Positions 13,901-24,719 of a stretch of DNA of 64,000 nt are shown here, piece by piece; position 1 is the stretch's first letter; each line of letters begins with the position of its first letter. The stretch lies in NCBI GenBank assembly GCA_903813345.2, contig CAIIXF020000009.1, forward strand, positions 870,001 through 934,000, given 5' to 3'. The stretch is from Owenia fusiformis. Its lineage: Eukaryota; Annelida; Polychaeta; Sabellida; Oweniidae. The notes under the pieces are model-generated. The model saw only the letters and a list, made by a program, of their open reading frames with translations, did no database searches and was not told where the DNA came from. Position numbers and translations under genes: made by a program.

Positions 13901-14811
13901 CCTGTACACACATTGTGCTATCTACCTTTGGCTGTGATTGCGTTCAGCTTCAGATATAAAGCAACACTGAGTCGCGGACTGCGTTGGGCAGATGGATGGA
14001 CTGCGACTTTTATAAATTCAATTTTTCTATGTAATTGTGCGTTTTCCGCTTACCAAATATCACACGAATATGTAATTGTAACAACAGAACAGGAATAATT
14101 ATATTAATTCGATGTCATTTCTGATTCCTTTGTTTAAATCGGTATATTAGGGACAAATATTGACAAAATTACATTTTTTGTGTCAGATTTCGAATTCATT
14201 TGTGTTCATGCTAAACTATTGGACAGCCGAGCACCAAGAATGCCATTGCAGGTGGAGTATGAATATGTTGATCACCGACTGGAACATACTAGCTATTCTG
14301 TAGAATATCCAAACCAATAATCTACCCCAAATCCTAACATGCCTTCCAAATTAAGTTTGGACTTACCGCCATTGTTCAGCTATAATGCGTTGTAACCTCG
14401 TTTTGAATAACGCGAGTCGCAGTCCGTGGCTTCGCCCTCGTTTTGCTTATCCCCCGTGGATATGGAATTTTTGAACATGCATTTTTGAATCTGTCAATTC
14501 TCACATAATATGTGACAAAGCTCTTTCATATTTCTACAACTTTCTAATGTTACCCTAAGGCTACTTTATAGACATTGTCATCTTCTGAGAAAAAGATTTA
14601 GCGATTCATTTTTTGATACACACGATACAATACCCCAGAAATTCGTAATGAAACATTTACTTCATATCATCCATAATCTAATTTTCAGGGTGGACGTATT
14701 GTTATGGCTCGTGACTTTTGGCTTTTGTCGAGCATACAATTCTCTATATCAACTGATATGAACTCTCCCGGGAATATTCTCGGCAAGATGCTGACAGAAA
14801 AGTATGATTAA
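4952..14811 (+). CDS. Calexcitin/sarcoplasmic-Ca-binding-like EF-hand protein, copy 2
   Basis: Five in-phase exons: 4952-5004, 5860-5979, 6248-6380, 12178-12275 and 14689-14811 (TAA stop), giving 175 residues. The start exon was not found; it should contribute some 15-20 residues and end in phase 1. Loop 1 (D-Q-D-R-N-G-V-V-E-K-K-D) has aspartate instead of glutamate at position 12. Loop 2 (D-T-N-S-D-D-K-V-T-I-D-E) is canonical. Loops 3 and 4 are degenerate, with three extra residues before loop 3. Boundaries and phases (0, 1, 0) equal those of the upstream copy, including an identical 120-bp exon, so the two are tandem duplicates. The C-terminus is shorter than in copy 1 and ends lys-tyr-asp. 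Weak sites: donor GTGGTT at 5980 and an acceptor with a distant pyrimidine tract at 6248. Introns 3 and 4 (5.8 and 2.4 kb) are swollen by transposons. Function inferred: a cytosolic calcium sensor or buffer with two working EF-hands. Confidence 0.8.
5314..5392 (+). repeat. tRNA-Leu-like relic (SINE head or tRNA pseudogene)
   Basis: GCGTGG..., an A-box-like stretch, CGGATTTAGAC in the anticodon position and a perfect B-box context (GTGGGTTCGAACCC) follow the order of a tRNA-Leu(UAG). The 3' acceptor strand (cggcaga) has no 5' partner and the variable arm is abnormal, so it should not make a working tRNA. It lies in the first recognised intron of EF-hand copy 2. Either a tRNA pseudogene or the head of a tRNA-derived SINE. 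Confidence 0.6.
6548..7071. mobile_element. Fold-back (long inverted repeat) element with CAACT target duplication
   Basis: Two arms of about 250 bp are near-perfect reverse complements around a short centre near 6800-6830. The termini read CACTGGTGATCCACTCG and its complement. CAACT occurs immediately outside both ends (6543-6547 and 7072-7076), a 5-bp target-site duplication. Each arm also holds a small internal palindrome (TTACCAAAACG..CGTTTTGGTAA). Open frames inside are by-products of the palindrome. It sits in intron 3 of EF-hand copy 2, 167 bp after the splice donor. Non-autonomous DNA transposon; superfamily not determined. Confidence 0.85.
7390..7510. repeat. Two-copy tandem repeat, about 65-bp unit
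   Basis: 'aaatctgattggatt' followed by 'gagaaacatctaaa' occurs at about 7393 and again at about 7459 with one substitution. Local tandem duplication in intron 3 of EF-hand copy 2. Confidence 0.6.
7622..8552. repeat. Inverted repeat pair, possible decayed TIR element
   Basis: A block at about 7622-7695 (core ATGGAGTATGACCGGTT) recurs in reverse complement at about 8472-8545 (core AACCGGTCATACTCAAT) with imperfect extension to both sides. The 0.8 kb between shows no transposase. The right arm ends just before the LINE insertion at 8562. Confidence 0.55.
8562..10023 (+). mobile_element. 5'-truncated non-LTR retrotransposon (LINE), copy 1
   Basis: The insert begins inside the reverse transcriptase at the ILGPLLFLIYINDLP motif, followed by the catalytic Y-A-D-D-T (about 8630) and thumb. 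One frameshift near 9115 separates the two ORFs, 8600-9172 and 9069-9824. The C-terminal part carries a C-x-C-G-x6-T-E-H-x3-L-H-C zinc-knuckle-like motif. The 3' end is an (AAT)n/poly(A) tail. ACTTATAAA is repeated at 8553-8561 and 10024-10032, a 9-bp target duplication as expected of target-primed reverse transcription. Dead on arrival. It lies sense-oriented in intron 3 of EF-hand copy 2. The clade (CR1/Jockey-like) is not settled. Confidence 0.92.
10140..10700. mobile_element. Fold-back element
   Basis: Left arm about 10140-10382 and right arm about 10472-10700 are diverged reverse complements: 'attcaagatggttgccaa' pairs with 'ttggcaaccatcttgaat', and 'gaaaatggcttcac' pairs with 'gtgaagctgttttc'. 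The roughly 90-bp centre has a repeated 'gaatgacatgaa'. No transposase. Ends and target duplication could not be fixed. Intronic in EF-hand copy 2. Confidence 0.7.
11389..11410. promoter_or_regulatory. Paired CGCG (TCTCGCGAGA) promoter-type motifs
   Basis: A perfect palindrome TCTCGCGAGA (11389-11398) is followed two bases later by TTTCGCGAGA (11401-11410), then an E2F-like GTTGGCGCC about 15 bp on. TCTCGCGAGA is a known core-promoter element of animal housekeeping genes. A short ATG-led frame starts at 11511 (30 codons, with a possible donor AG|GTTGAC after 41 nt). It lies deep in intron 3 of EF-hand copy 2. No downstream gene was identified, so promoter activity is inference. Confidence 0.4.
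12967..14458. mobile_element. 1.49-kb TIR transposon with GATAT target duplication
   Basis: Near-perfect inverted termini of about 50 bp start CACGGGGGGTAAGCAAAACG and run to GGACTGCGACTCGCG. GATAT flanks both ends (12962-12966 and 14459-14463). The word GGACTGCG or its complement recurs inside at about 13000, 13400, 13463, 13976, 13999 and 14412, resembling subterminal transposase-binding repeats. The GC-rich ends contrast with the AT-rich interior. No transposase ORF, so non-autonomous. It fills most of the last intron of EF-hand copy 2. Superfamily open: CAC...GTG ends and a 5-bp duplication are reminiscent of Transib, but the target is not GC-rich. Confidence 0.9.
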
Positions 14812-15061
14812 TAGACGCTATTTTATATTATAAACAATTGCAATGGCAACTTGGTCAAAAACATTTCCTCAAGAGATGTAAATGGCGTGTAAAATAGAGT
14901 AAATTATAATGTGTAAATGTACATGTTGACCACTTTCAAAGAAAAAGCGCTGAATGAAAAATTCAAGTAAGATTCATCAAGTTATAAATGCAGGGGAAAA
15001 GGGTTAAATAGCCGTATATGGTACATGTGCTTGTAAAACTATAGCAGGTTTATTGTGTCTG

Positions 15062-15067
15062 AATAAA
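15062..15067 (+). terminator. Candidate polyadenylation signal of EF-hand copy 2
   Basis: AATAAA about 250 bp after the stop codon of EF-hand copy 2, before the next LINE insertion. Positional support only. Confidence 0.35.
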
Positions 15068-15381
15068 GCATTATACAAAATCTTGAAAGTTTCCAATTTT
15101 CCCTTGCAATTAAAAACGTTTAAAATATAAATGGTGAATTAATAGTTAAATGTTCATTGTTTTGTTGCTGGAATGAATTAACATACAGCCGACAAAATGG
15201 TTAAAACAAACTAAACATAAAGGTCCATTCAAAGTCGAATCTATCAACAAATACACTTAGTATAAGCACGAATCTAGTGAACATTCAAAATGCCAGAAAT
15301 AATCATGTGTATCGTGCATCAATGTCATCAATGAAACGTATCATTCCTTCTATCATTCATTATATTCTGTAATGAATGTCA

Positions 15382-16181
15382 TTTATGACGCTGCTCCAGC
15401 TACCAGCCTAGACCAGTTAGACAAGCTACATTATAGGGCAGCTGTTATTTGTTGTGGTGTTATGCAAGGAGCAAGCACCGAAAAAACCCTTGAAATATTA
15501 AATTGGGGTAATCTTCAAAATAGACGGGATGAACATAAATTGCGCGTTATGTTCAAGATTCATAACAATTCGGTACTATCTTACGTAAAATGATAACCTT
15601 GTGGAACCGTCTTCATAGAGACAATAAGGAAACGAACAGCTTCTCATTTTTCAAAAAACAACTAAACGATCACCTCACTAAAAACATCGAACCTACAATT
15701 TCAACCTCTTACATACAGAATCTTGATAGAAAAGAAGAAACTGTACTAAATAAGATAAGAGTTAATCGATATTTTAAATCCGATCTTTTTGACCATAATT
15801 TCTCCTTCATTAACGATCCATATTGTGACTGTGGAGCTCGAGTGACAGCACAACATAAACTCTTGTCCTGCCCGCTGCCCACAAATTTCCTCCTTTTTGG
15901 CCACAAGGATCTGACAAACGAAAACAATTCCAGAATCTTTAAGGCAGTTTTAAATTTCATTAAACAATTGATAACAGTAATTCAAATTCAGGGCACCAAC
16001 GGGGGTACAGACAGGTAGAAAAACAAATTATAACAAAATTCTATACTTTTCTTATACTAACTATGACTAAATGTAATCATATTGTAATTTAAATTCATTT
16101 AAAGCGGCAGTAGAAATTAATTGATTAATAATGTAAATTTATTGATAATCTTAAGAAATAAAGAGTATCGATTGTTAAAAA
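15382..16181 (+). mobile_element. 5'-truncated LINE, copy 2
   Basis: Encodes the end of a reverse transcriptase and the C-terminal region (frames 15372-15593 and 15590-16018), ending in a C-x-C-G-x5-A-Q-H-x3-S-C-P knuckle like that of LINE copy 1. About 50 residues are missing at the junction near 15590, where the frame also changes. The 3' tail is a short poly(A). AATGAATGTCA occurs at 15371-15381 and 16182-16192, an 11-bp target duplication; the apparent start codon of the first frame therefore lies in host DNA. Inactive. Confidence 0.88.
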
Positions 16182-16384
16182 AATGAATGTCAAATAAAGC
16201 TCCATGTACCACTGAATTAGGATATCAAGCACATTAAAAATAATGATTGGCACATGTACGTTGTTATTGTACTCGTCTGAAAATAAAGATTAGATCAATC
16301 ACATTTAGTGGTTCAAAAATATACTATCAATTATCGTGTGATCTGTAAAATGAAGCCTTCTGATTGGCCAGTTCTTGTGCTGTA

Positions 16385-16483
16385 CCAATCTGTATTGCTA
16401 CTGAGATTGTCCCCGTTGATCATCTCCGTCGCAATACAGAAAATATTGGTACGTAGGGGACAATCTCAGTAGCAATACTGAGG
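16385..16483. repeat. Hairpin 1 of a tandem double hairpin
   Basis: The arms 'attgctactgagattgtccc' and 'gggacaatctcagtagcaat' are exact reverse complements separated by a loop of about 40 bases that itself contains 'cgcaatacagaaaatattgg'. Could fold to a long stem as RNA or cruciform. Probably a MITE-like element. Confidence 0.8.
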
Positions 16484-16499
16484 ATAACACGATAAAAAC

Positions 16500-16637
16500 G
16501 TTATTGAATGATTTGAAGTGCAATACATGATATATTCTTTCTCGATATTCTATATTGGCACTCGACTTCGTCTCGTTCCAATACGGAATTTCTCGAGCAG
16601 AATATATCCTGTATTGCACTTCAAATCATTCAATAAC
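16500..16637. repeat. Hairpin 2 of a tandem double hairpin
   Basis: Arms 16500-16545 and 16592-16637 (outer word GTTATTGAATGATTTGAAGT) pair almost perfectly. The loop holds a second smaller inverted repeat, TATTGG...CCAATA around CTCGACTTCGTCTCG. It begins 16 bp after hairpin 1. Confidence 0.82.
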
Positions 16638-16639
16638 TT

Positions 16640-19600
16640 ATAGTATTGTTCTCATGGCAAAGGTGAATCTTATATATTTGGCTATGCCAAAGAATGACTG
16701 TGAACAAAGCATGATCGCGACCATACTTTTCAAACATCTTGAACAAATCACTTGATTTTATGACATTATCAACGTTCTCGTGAATTCATGAAATACTGGA
16801 TTAAATTATGTATTTGAGATTATGGCTCGAAATGATAAAATTGAAGCAGAAAACATTAACAGAATACATGATAAAGAATGGGGAAACAGTATGACACAAG
16901 TTATTTTCATTTATACATTAAGACATATTGCATATGATGCTCCAGTGCCAAATATTCACAATTGAAATTAGGGAATGGAAAAATGTATTGAGGGTAGCTG
17001 TAGTTATGAGAAGTTTTGACATCCTATTGTTAGGAGTGTTCCGACATTTACATATGGACTAGACATAATGCTACAATTACTGTATTGAAAGGGAAGACTA
17101 CATATTAAGTATATTAGATTTAATGCAAATTAGTTATAACATAACCTGACTAACAGCTGATCCATTTCAGTCTATCAAGGCATTCACAAAATCAATTCAA
17201 TTTAATGACGTCATATGGACCGTGGGCCCATTGGTTCAAATTTAAAGTCAATGTAATTCAGGCAATGCATTGCTTAAGGTCCCGAAATTTCATATATGTT
17301 TGTAAGAAGGATGGTACTATATCTGTATTAAATTTCTTGTAAAATAGTAAAATCTCTTTTCTTGAGAAGCTTTCTTGCAGAACTATTCGAACGACGTAGT
17401 ACGTATAATTTCCGAATTAAACACTTATTTATGTTTCTTGGCCGCATTAAATCCTTTTTTCGTTTGTAATGCTCTTAAACCCTGTTGAACCCTGGTCCGC
17501 CAAACGAACATCTACAAAAAGTAAAAAGGGATTCTTCAGCTGTAACTACTGCAGTTCGCTTTGAATGATGTCCATGATTAAGTAGCAGAATCTACGACCA
17601 TCAACAGTTGGAAGCTGCAGATAGGAGCAGTTCTATGCCAAGAGCTGTCCTAGGGAGAACGCTTCAAACCCATTCAATCCACTAGTCCAACAAGTCATAT
17701 TACATGTAGTCCCACAAGCCATGCAGCCACGCCCGCTTCGTCTCACTGACATTTATTTTATAATGTTTTAATAGACATTTTATTTTAGATTGACAATTCT
17801 GTAATTATAGTAGATTAGATTACTAGTATCTCAAAATCGTTCTTTCTCTCGGTGCAATAGATACTTCTACTTTGATTTTAATGTTCTCCATGTTGATTTT
17901 ATGTAAAACATTTGTATATATTATATATTCTACATTGCTTGTCGTGTTGCATATGTGTTGCATGTTGTATTTGAATCTCATAGGCTCTGTTTAAAAGTTC
18001 CATTTCCTTCCCCATTCACATCCTGTTACAAAACATTGAGATGTGTCATCTGGGACTCATAATTGATGGGGGTGGTCATTATGACACATTGTATAAGGAA
18101 CTCATAATCACTCAAAAATAAGCGTCTTATTGATTACGATCAAATATCAAATTCATTATTTTTAAGTTCGGATCAACTTAAATGTGCTTATATACGCCGG
18201 GGTCAACGAAGTACTTTTAAACGTTTTTCCTTTATTTTTGGGGAAGAGTGATTTTCAATCCAGAGGAGCAATCTTGCTGTTTCAATACTTAATAGTTACA
18301 AAAGTGTTGAATAAACAATTTCTGATTAATAATACCCGTTGATGAATTTAATAATCTAATTTATAATTATTAAATACCTTGTAGGTTTTAGGGTACTATG
18401 ATTTACAACATAGGCTGGTATATTAAGATAGATAAAAGTAATATTATGAGAACAATACTACATTATAATACGATATGTACTTAGAAAATACAACAAAGCA
18501 AGTGTTGTTTACATTATAATGTATTTATTATGAGGTATACAATACATGCGGTGATCAATGAACGGTGGTATTTTTGAAGAAAACGGGTGTTTATCAGGTT
18601 GGAAATTAAATATGAAAGATTATTTCTTGATAAGCATTAATATACATTGATCATATTTTCTAGAAAGTATGGGCCAAATCTCCACGCAATGTTAAAACTT
18701 TTAAATTTTGCTTTATTCGTTCAATATCTAAAAGGGGCAGGTACGTTATTGCAAGCTTTTTAGACAGCTCTTACATAAGTTCCAATAATTATTTGACCAC
18801 AAAAACAAATGCGTTTGTTTGGCCAATATGTAATCTTCAATAAGGGGCAATAGAATGAAAGCAAAGTCGATCAGATTATCTCTTAAGCTGTCATTAATCC
18901 ACTCATCATCACCGATTTTTCCCCAATTATGAGTAAATTTTCACAAAATGCGGCATTCTATTCCTATTTTTACGACTAAATTGAAATGTACTATGAGTCA
19001 TGATTTGCCTCTAAAAGGAAGAGTGAGTCTCCCTGGGATTAAGATAATCCGAAAAACAATAAAAATTTGAGGTCAAATATCTTGCCGAAAAGCAACATTT
19101 TTTGATATGGTTAATGTACAAAAAGCTTGGGGATATTACAAAATTGATATGTAAAAAGAAAAAAATAACAAAATAACATTATGACAAATGGATTATGAGA
19201 TAAACCCTTTCTAATCTTGTTGTTTTTCATTTGGAGTTTTTGTAGGCCTAACTATGAATTCACTGTCAAGTTCAGGTGAATATCTTAAGCTATTACTGCA
19301 CTGAAAAAAGAACGATCCATTGAAAATGAGCGATAGATGGACTAATCGACACTAGATTGTATTATTCAATATTATATTTCTAATCATACAATGCGGCTTG
19401 TCGAAATCCATGGAGTCAGTCTGTACATGTAATGCATCATAAGTCCACGTGTACATTAAAGGAATCCGGGTCATTGCAACAGCAGAGTGTTTTCAGAGTT
19501 TCTTCTAAACATTGCGTCTTGAAATATTGCATACATATCGAATATATATAGTATGACAATATAGAAAAGTTTCAGCTACTAAATTCCTGTAATAGAGAAG

Positions 19601-19700
19601 ATATTTGAACTCCATGTTTGTAAATTGAAACATACATGTATAATTCCGACTCAAATATGTAACATTTGGATTGAGAACAGTAAGAAATTAAATCCAATCA
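16640..19700. other. Gene-free AT-rich stretch
   Basis: No coding exon, RNA gene or complete element recognised on either strand. A GC-richer patch at about 17480-17750 could be a decayed retroelement tail, but nothing in it is identifiable. The rest is unique-looking AT-rich DNA. Confidence 0.4.
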
Positions 19701-19705
19701 TAACG

Positions 19706-19960
19706 TTCACACTATATAAAATAGAGAATATTGCTTGGTTATAAGAAGTGTCTATTTGTAAGAATCTCTTGTAATCAGCAGTAATCAGCAAAAATACTCA
19801 GCACATATAAACAGAGACATTACAGAGACAATACTCGCTGCATATATGGAACACTCTGTATATTCAGGTATTGCTCCTCTTTATTTGTAGAACAGCACAA
19901 ATAAGCACTGATTATATGTGAAGTTAAGAATACTCAAATATATGCAAACGCAATACTTTG
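19706..19960. repeat. Left member of inverted repeat family (CACTATATAAAA end)
   Basis: Begins CACTATATAAAA with GAATATTGCTTG shortly after, and includes CTGCATATATGGAACAC. All three occur in the same order on the opposite strand at 25083-25285. Either the left end of one 5.6-kb element or a separate copy of a family member. Confidence 0.5.
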
Positions 19961-22900
19961 TAAGTGTGCAATATAGTCACACATTATAATTGCTTCTTTC
20001 TGACTATATTAAGCTATTTCTAAGTTACACTGCTCATTTTATAACTGAGCATACAAATAAAAAACAGACTATTTGTGCGTATTTTTCTTTTAAGTATGAT
20101 AAAACAATACAACAAAAGAAAGTAAGTACCGTCCGTAGTTCTTAATGAATATGACTTTACCTGTGTATAATAAGCAACTAGATGGATTTTGAAATGATCT
20201 ATTTTTACTATAATTATTATTTTGGACACCTTTACAGTCGCGCCAGAAAAGAGAGATCTTCCTTGTAGTTATCAAAAGTTGCTTATAAAAATAGCTTGTG
20301 CAAACACGTGTTTTTTATGGATATCGCCCCCGGACCCCCATGAGGGAAAGCTGGCTGCACCGCTGAACTTGTTATCTCTACTTTAAGAGTCAATGCAACC
20401 CAATTCTTCCTGAGAACGTATTCTTATTTAACATTGACAACCTGTTAACACCGTTTGTATTAAATCTTGGATTATGCATGGGAATTCAATTTTTTACTTG
20501 TTCAAATCGCCGCTTTGATTGTTTCCAATTCCTCATGATCAAAGCAAATGGAAGTCTAGACTCTTTTGGTCATGTTTTCGATTTCAATTATAATCCACAC
20601 ATCAATTCAGAATCATAAAATATAAATCACTGGAGCAACGTCCAACAGCTTTTAATCCGCTTAATGAGTTATCAAAACACATTCTTGCCTTTAAATTAAA
20701 GCCCATGTTAAATTCCTCCCGGTAAAGTCGGTATTTAAAAATTCTTTAACAGGTAATGGAATCGAAAGAAGATTTCATAGTGTTTACGTTTCAATCAATG
20801 TTGATTTCATTGTCTTATATAACTCATTTACATGAGTTTTCTATTCCCGATGCTTGGTCATAGTTTGCCCGGATAGTTTGTTTATAATAAATTGATTTAA
20901 GTTTAAATAGAAAATAAAGATAACATTCTTATTTGAATTTTACAAACTGGGTATCAAAAAGCCGGCTTTTTAACTTCAGTTTGAAACTGGCTTTTTTATC
21001 CTGCTTTTTCAGAACTATAGATTGTAAATGCGGTTTCCTTCGTGTACTTTTCTATGTTTCGGTGCAGTTTTGTGAATCAAAATATCATTTTTTGATAATT
21101 TGATAATATGAGAAGGAAGAGACAAAACCCGAGAATCAACAGTTATACAGGCTACATTCCGCCTCATTATCTATGTCATGATCATTATAACATAATTCCC
21201 ATACCTGTTTACGGCTAGGTGTAGGTTCGCATGGGCGTAGCCAAGGCGGGGGGTGACATGTGCGCTTGCATTCCCCACCCTCTCAAAAAGAAAAAGCAAT
21301 TTTGCAAAATATGAAAAAAAACATTGACATTGACATCCAGAAATTCCGGGGGTAAACGCCGTTCCGGGCCTCGCTTCGTTCGCATTGATGCAAACCAAAG
21401 AAATCTCACCCCCTGAACAATTGCTGACTCTGCCTCTGGTTCAAATAGTGATTATAAGGTTAGCCATTTTGTGAAATCAAATGAGATAACCTTGACACTA
21501 AAATCTATATTCTACATGATCTTTGCATGAAATATCAATTGCGTTTAATATGAACTTTTTTGAAAGTACGTGAGCCCCCCCCCCCCAGGCGAAAGCTGGC
21601 AACGAGCCTGTAATATGATGACTTGCCCCAGTTTCTTCTCAATCATGTAATAAGGTATTAGGGGACATACTCGTACATTATTCAGGTGACTTTACTGAGT
21701 TAAACTTGCGAACAATATATTTCACAATACATGTTTTCTGTTATGCATTTTATCAGAGATAGCCTTGTTTCTATTTCGAATTGGGTCTTGCTTTGTTTCT
21801 CATTTCCAAATATATTCACGAAATTTGAAAGATTCGGTATGCTCAGTTGATAATTTGATAATAAAGATAAAGAAACGGGCACATGTATTGCAACTGTTTA
21901 ATTTGACAGATCAATTAATAAGTTTTGTGCATGGTAGAGCAATATACAAAACTTTAATCCCTTATTATTTAATTCTTGCAAATGAGTTAAGTTCTCACTA
22001 ATATTGATCCGTTTGTTATAGTTATTATATGGATTAATTTCTACAGCCGGTGGTTCTAATTTCCGCATAAAATTATATTGCAAGGTAAGTTTACATGTAT
22101 GTAATGATTGTATAGTCCCCGTGCTACATTGTATAATTAAATATCTGTTAAATTCAGAAATTAACCGATTATCTCTGAAGGAATACAAAAGATAGTTCAA
22201 CATTTTTAAGAATATAACAAGGCGGGCATTGATCCCACGGGGGGGGGGGCTTAGCTAGATTATTATCAGATGTTTGTATTGTTCACTTCTAAGGATGTTA
22301 TTTTAGCAAGTAACGCAATCAGACGGCTTGTGTTCAATGGTGTTACTTATAATTAGTGCTGGGATGATTTTTAAATCCATGGGAAAGTAATACCTGAGAT
22401 CAAGGCATTTGTTGAAATAAAATATTGAGATTTTTAATACCAATAACCCTTTCAATAATTACATCTAGCTTATTTGATGTGAGTTTTATCTACTGCTTCT
22501 TCTAGCATCTGGGTTCCTAGTAAATTATGATGTAAAGTAAATAAGGTTTTTGACTTGTAATACGTAATGTACGTGTACTTATTCAAAATCTTTATCCTCG
22601 ATTAAAGCTTTAATGATCGCAAAATAATAAACAAATGTATCAAAATATTGAAAACTCAATATTACATGTCAAATGACAGCTATTATTATGTGAAAATGTG
22701 AGTAAGATCAGAGACATATAAAACATGTCTCTGGTAAGATACAATAAAAAATATATAAAACATGTCTCTGGTAAGATACAATCACTACATATGCAAATAC
22801 ATGTATGCAATATATGCGAGATTGCATTTAAACTTGATTGATTTAAATTAATTGAATGTCTGAAAAAGAGATTTAATGATGTTTTGTTTAAATCATGGTA

Positions 22901-24700
22901 AATGACTTTCGAAACATTTGATTGCAACACATATTTCAGTTTGGAACAAAATAATCAACCGGGCCGATGAATCGTAGCAAATGTGACCTAGGCATTAACG
23001 AGGAAAATACATTTGACCCAATAATCCCTTGCTGAATCCCTATATAGATAAGATATATATCAAGGCCTACACAAATATTAAATAAGGGTTCCAACAAACA
23101 CTTTATCAGTTATCTTAACAACTAAATAAGCCATTTATCTGATTAAATTATGTCTATCAATTTCTTGATTGCAGATTATTAAAGAGATATTATGTCGGGA
23201 GGGGGTCCAAGATTAATACAATTCTTAAATCACCAGATTGTCATTCAGATTTAATCCTATGAATAAGCTTATTATTTGAAATTAAAACTGAATACATAAA
23301 AAAGTGAATTATTAGTTTGTATTTTGAATGCCAAGAATGAAAAGGTAGTTCTATACAAATCACGAATGCTTCTCCAAACATCCGGTCACAATTGTGCAAT
23401 TGTGTCAGGTAATTAGCACTGTTTATGTTTACATTACTTATTAGAGATGTCAAATCATGGGTTCATCAATACAGCATTATGCTTGTTCAATATAGCAGCA
23501 AAATGTTGCAGAATTTAGTCTTTCATGTTTTAACAATATCTATTGTTATTGAATAACTGAAGATGAGGGGAGGGTGGATATTGAGCAAGCTGCATGTCTC
23601 CTACAAGTAATGATCGTACGTGACACGCACAAAGGTGGTTGACATTTTGCCTTGCTTTGCTTGCTCTACGAGTAGTCAATAAATATAAAGCCATACGGTG
23701 AGAATGTCTACACATTGGCGCAATTTAGCCAGACAGTCGTTTGCTCCACGCCAGACCCAGGAACACGACGAAGCCTCTCGTAAGTGAAAGTTTAGCTTGC
23801 TTTTTATTTCTCTTTTTATTTCTCTTAATGGATAGATGATTGAGTTGATAGATGATACAAGTAGTTTCGATGAATAAAAGACACAATAAAGACACTTGGC
23901 AAATTGTTGTAAATATAAGACTTGGCATTGATCTTGATAATTTAATTAATTGATTGTCTTGGAAGGTCCATTATACTGTATGGCTGAACAGTATGCTATA
24001 AACTGGTGTCTTTTTATCATTGATTAAAATACACAGTAGTGTCTATGTATTTTCAGAGCAGTGTCTTCAGAGCAGTGTATTTGTGTGCAGTGACAGATTT
24101 CTCGCAAAATAGAAATCATGTGATAGCTGAATTTAGATAGATATTGAGAAACTTTAAGAAGAAAGGAGTTTGAATGGGGAAAGCAGAATTCGGTATCGTA
24201 GGAGAATTTTCTACCGGAAGACAGGCCATATCTAACTACAAAAACACAGTTTTCAAGATCGAGCAATATGCATACATTGATTTGGAGCATAAGTTCGCAC
24301 CATTTTAAAGATAGAAATATAATGTTACATCATGTACAATGCAATGTAAACATATTTGTTTAGCAGTATACAGGTTTGGCCAAAACATAATAATCCTATT
24401 TATATCCATCAAAATGTTTTATCTTATTTTTTTAGTATTGAACATCATATCCTTGTTTTGAAAATGATTTTCGTTTCCCGATGTATACAATTTAGTTTAT
24501 CTATTTGAAGTTATTACTTATAGAGGTCGTTTCATTGGCCTACTCTGTACATACACATCTAAAGAAATTTAAAATAAATTATAAAAAACGTAAAAGCTGT
24601 TTAATGTGTGCAATTTTTTCTCACTTGTGTTAACGTGTATATTCAGTTTTAACTCCCTTTTATGCCTGGGTCGATGCCCAATTCACAAAACAGCGTCTAC
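19961..24700. other. Gene-poor stretch with small repeats
   Basis: No gene recognised. It contains a degraded GGCGTAGCC-type element around 21230-21615 with G and C runs, and a 45-bp tandem duplication at about 22710-22785 ('acatgtctctggtaagatac' twice). At about 23680 a TATAAAG box is followed 100 bp later by a GTAAGTG donor-like site that could end a non-coding first exon; no downstream exon was found to support that. Confidence 0.35.
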
Positions 24701-24719
24701 CAGTCCTCCTAAATAAGCA

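Noticed and set aside
13913-14098. 61-codon ORF inside the 1.49-kb TIR element as a transposase
   Set aside because: No catalytic or DNA-binding motif; it spans the GGACTGCG subterminal repeats.
17480-17750. GC-richer patch as a retroelement coding tail
   Set aside because: Frames are broken and no recognisable motif was found.
23670-23790. TATA box plus donor-like site as a promoter and first exon
   Set aside because: No downstream plus-strand exon exists before the minus-strand GPCR; noted only within the gene-poor region entry.
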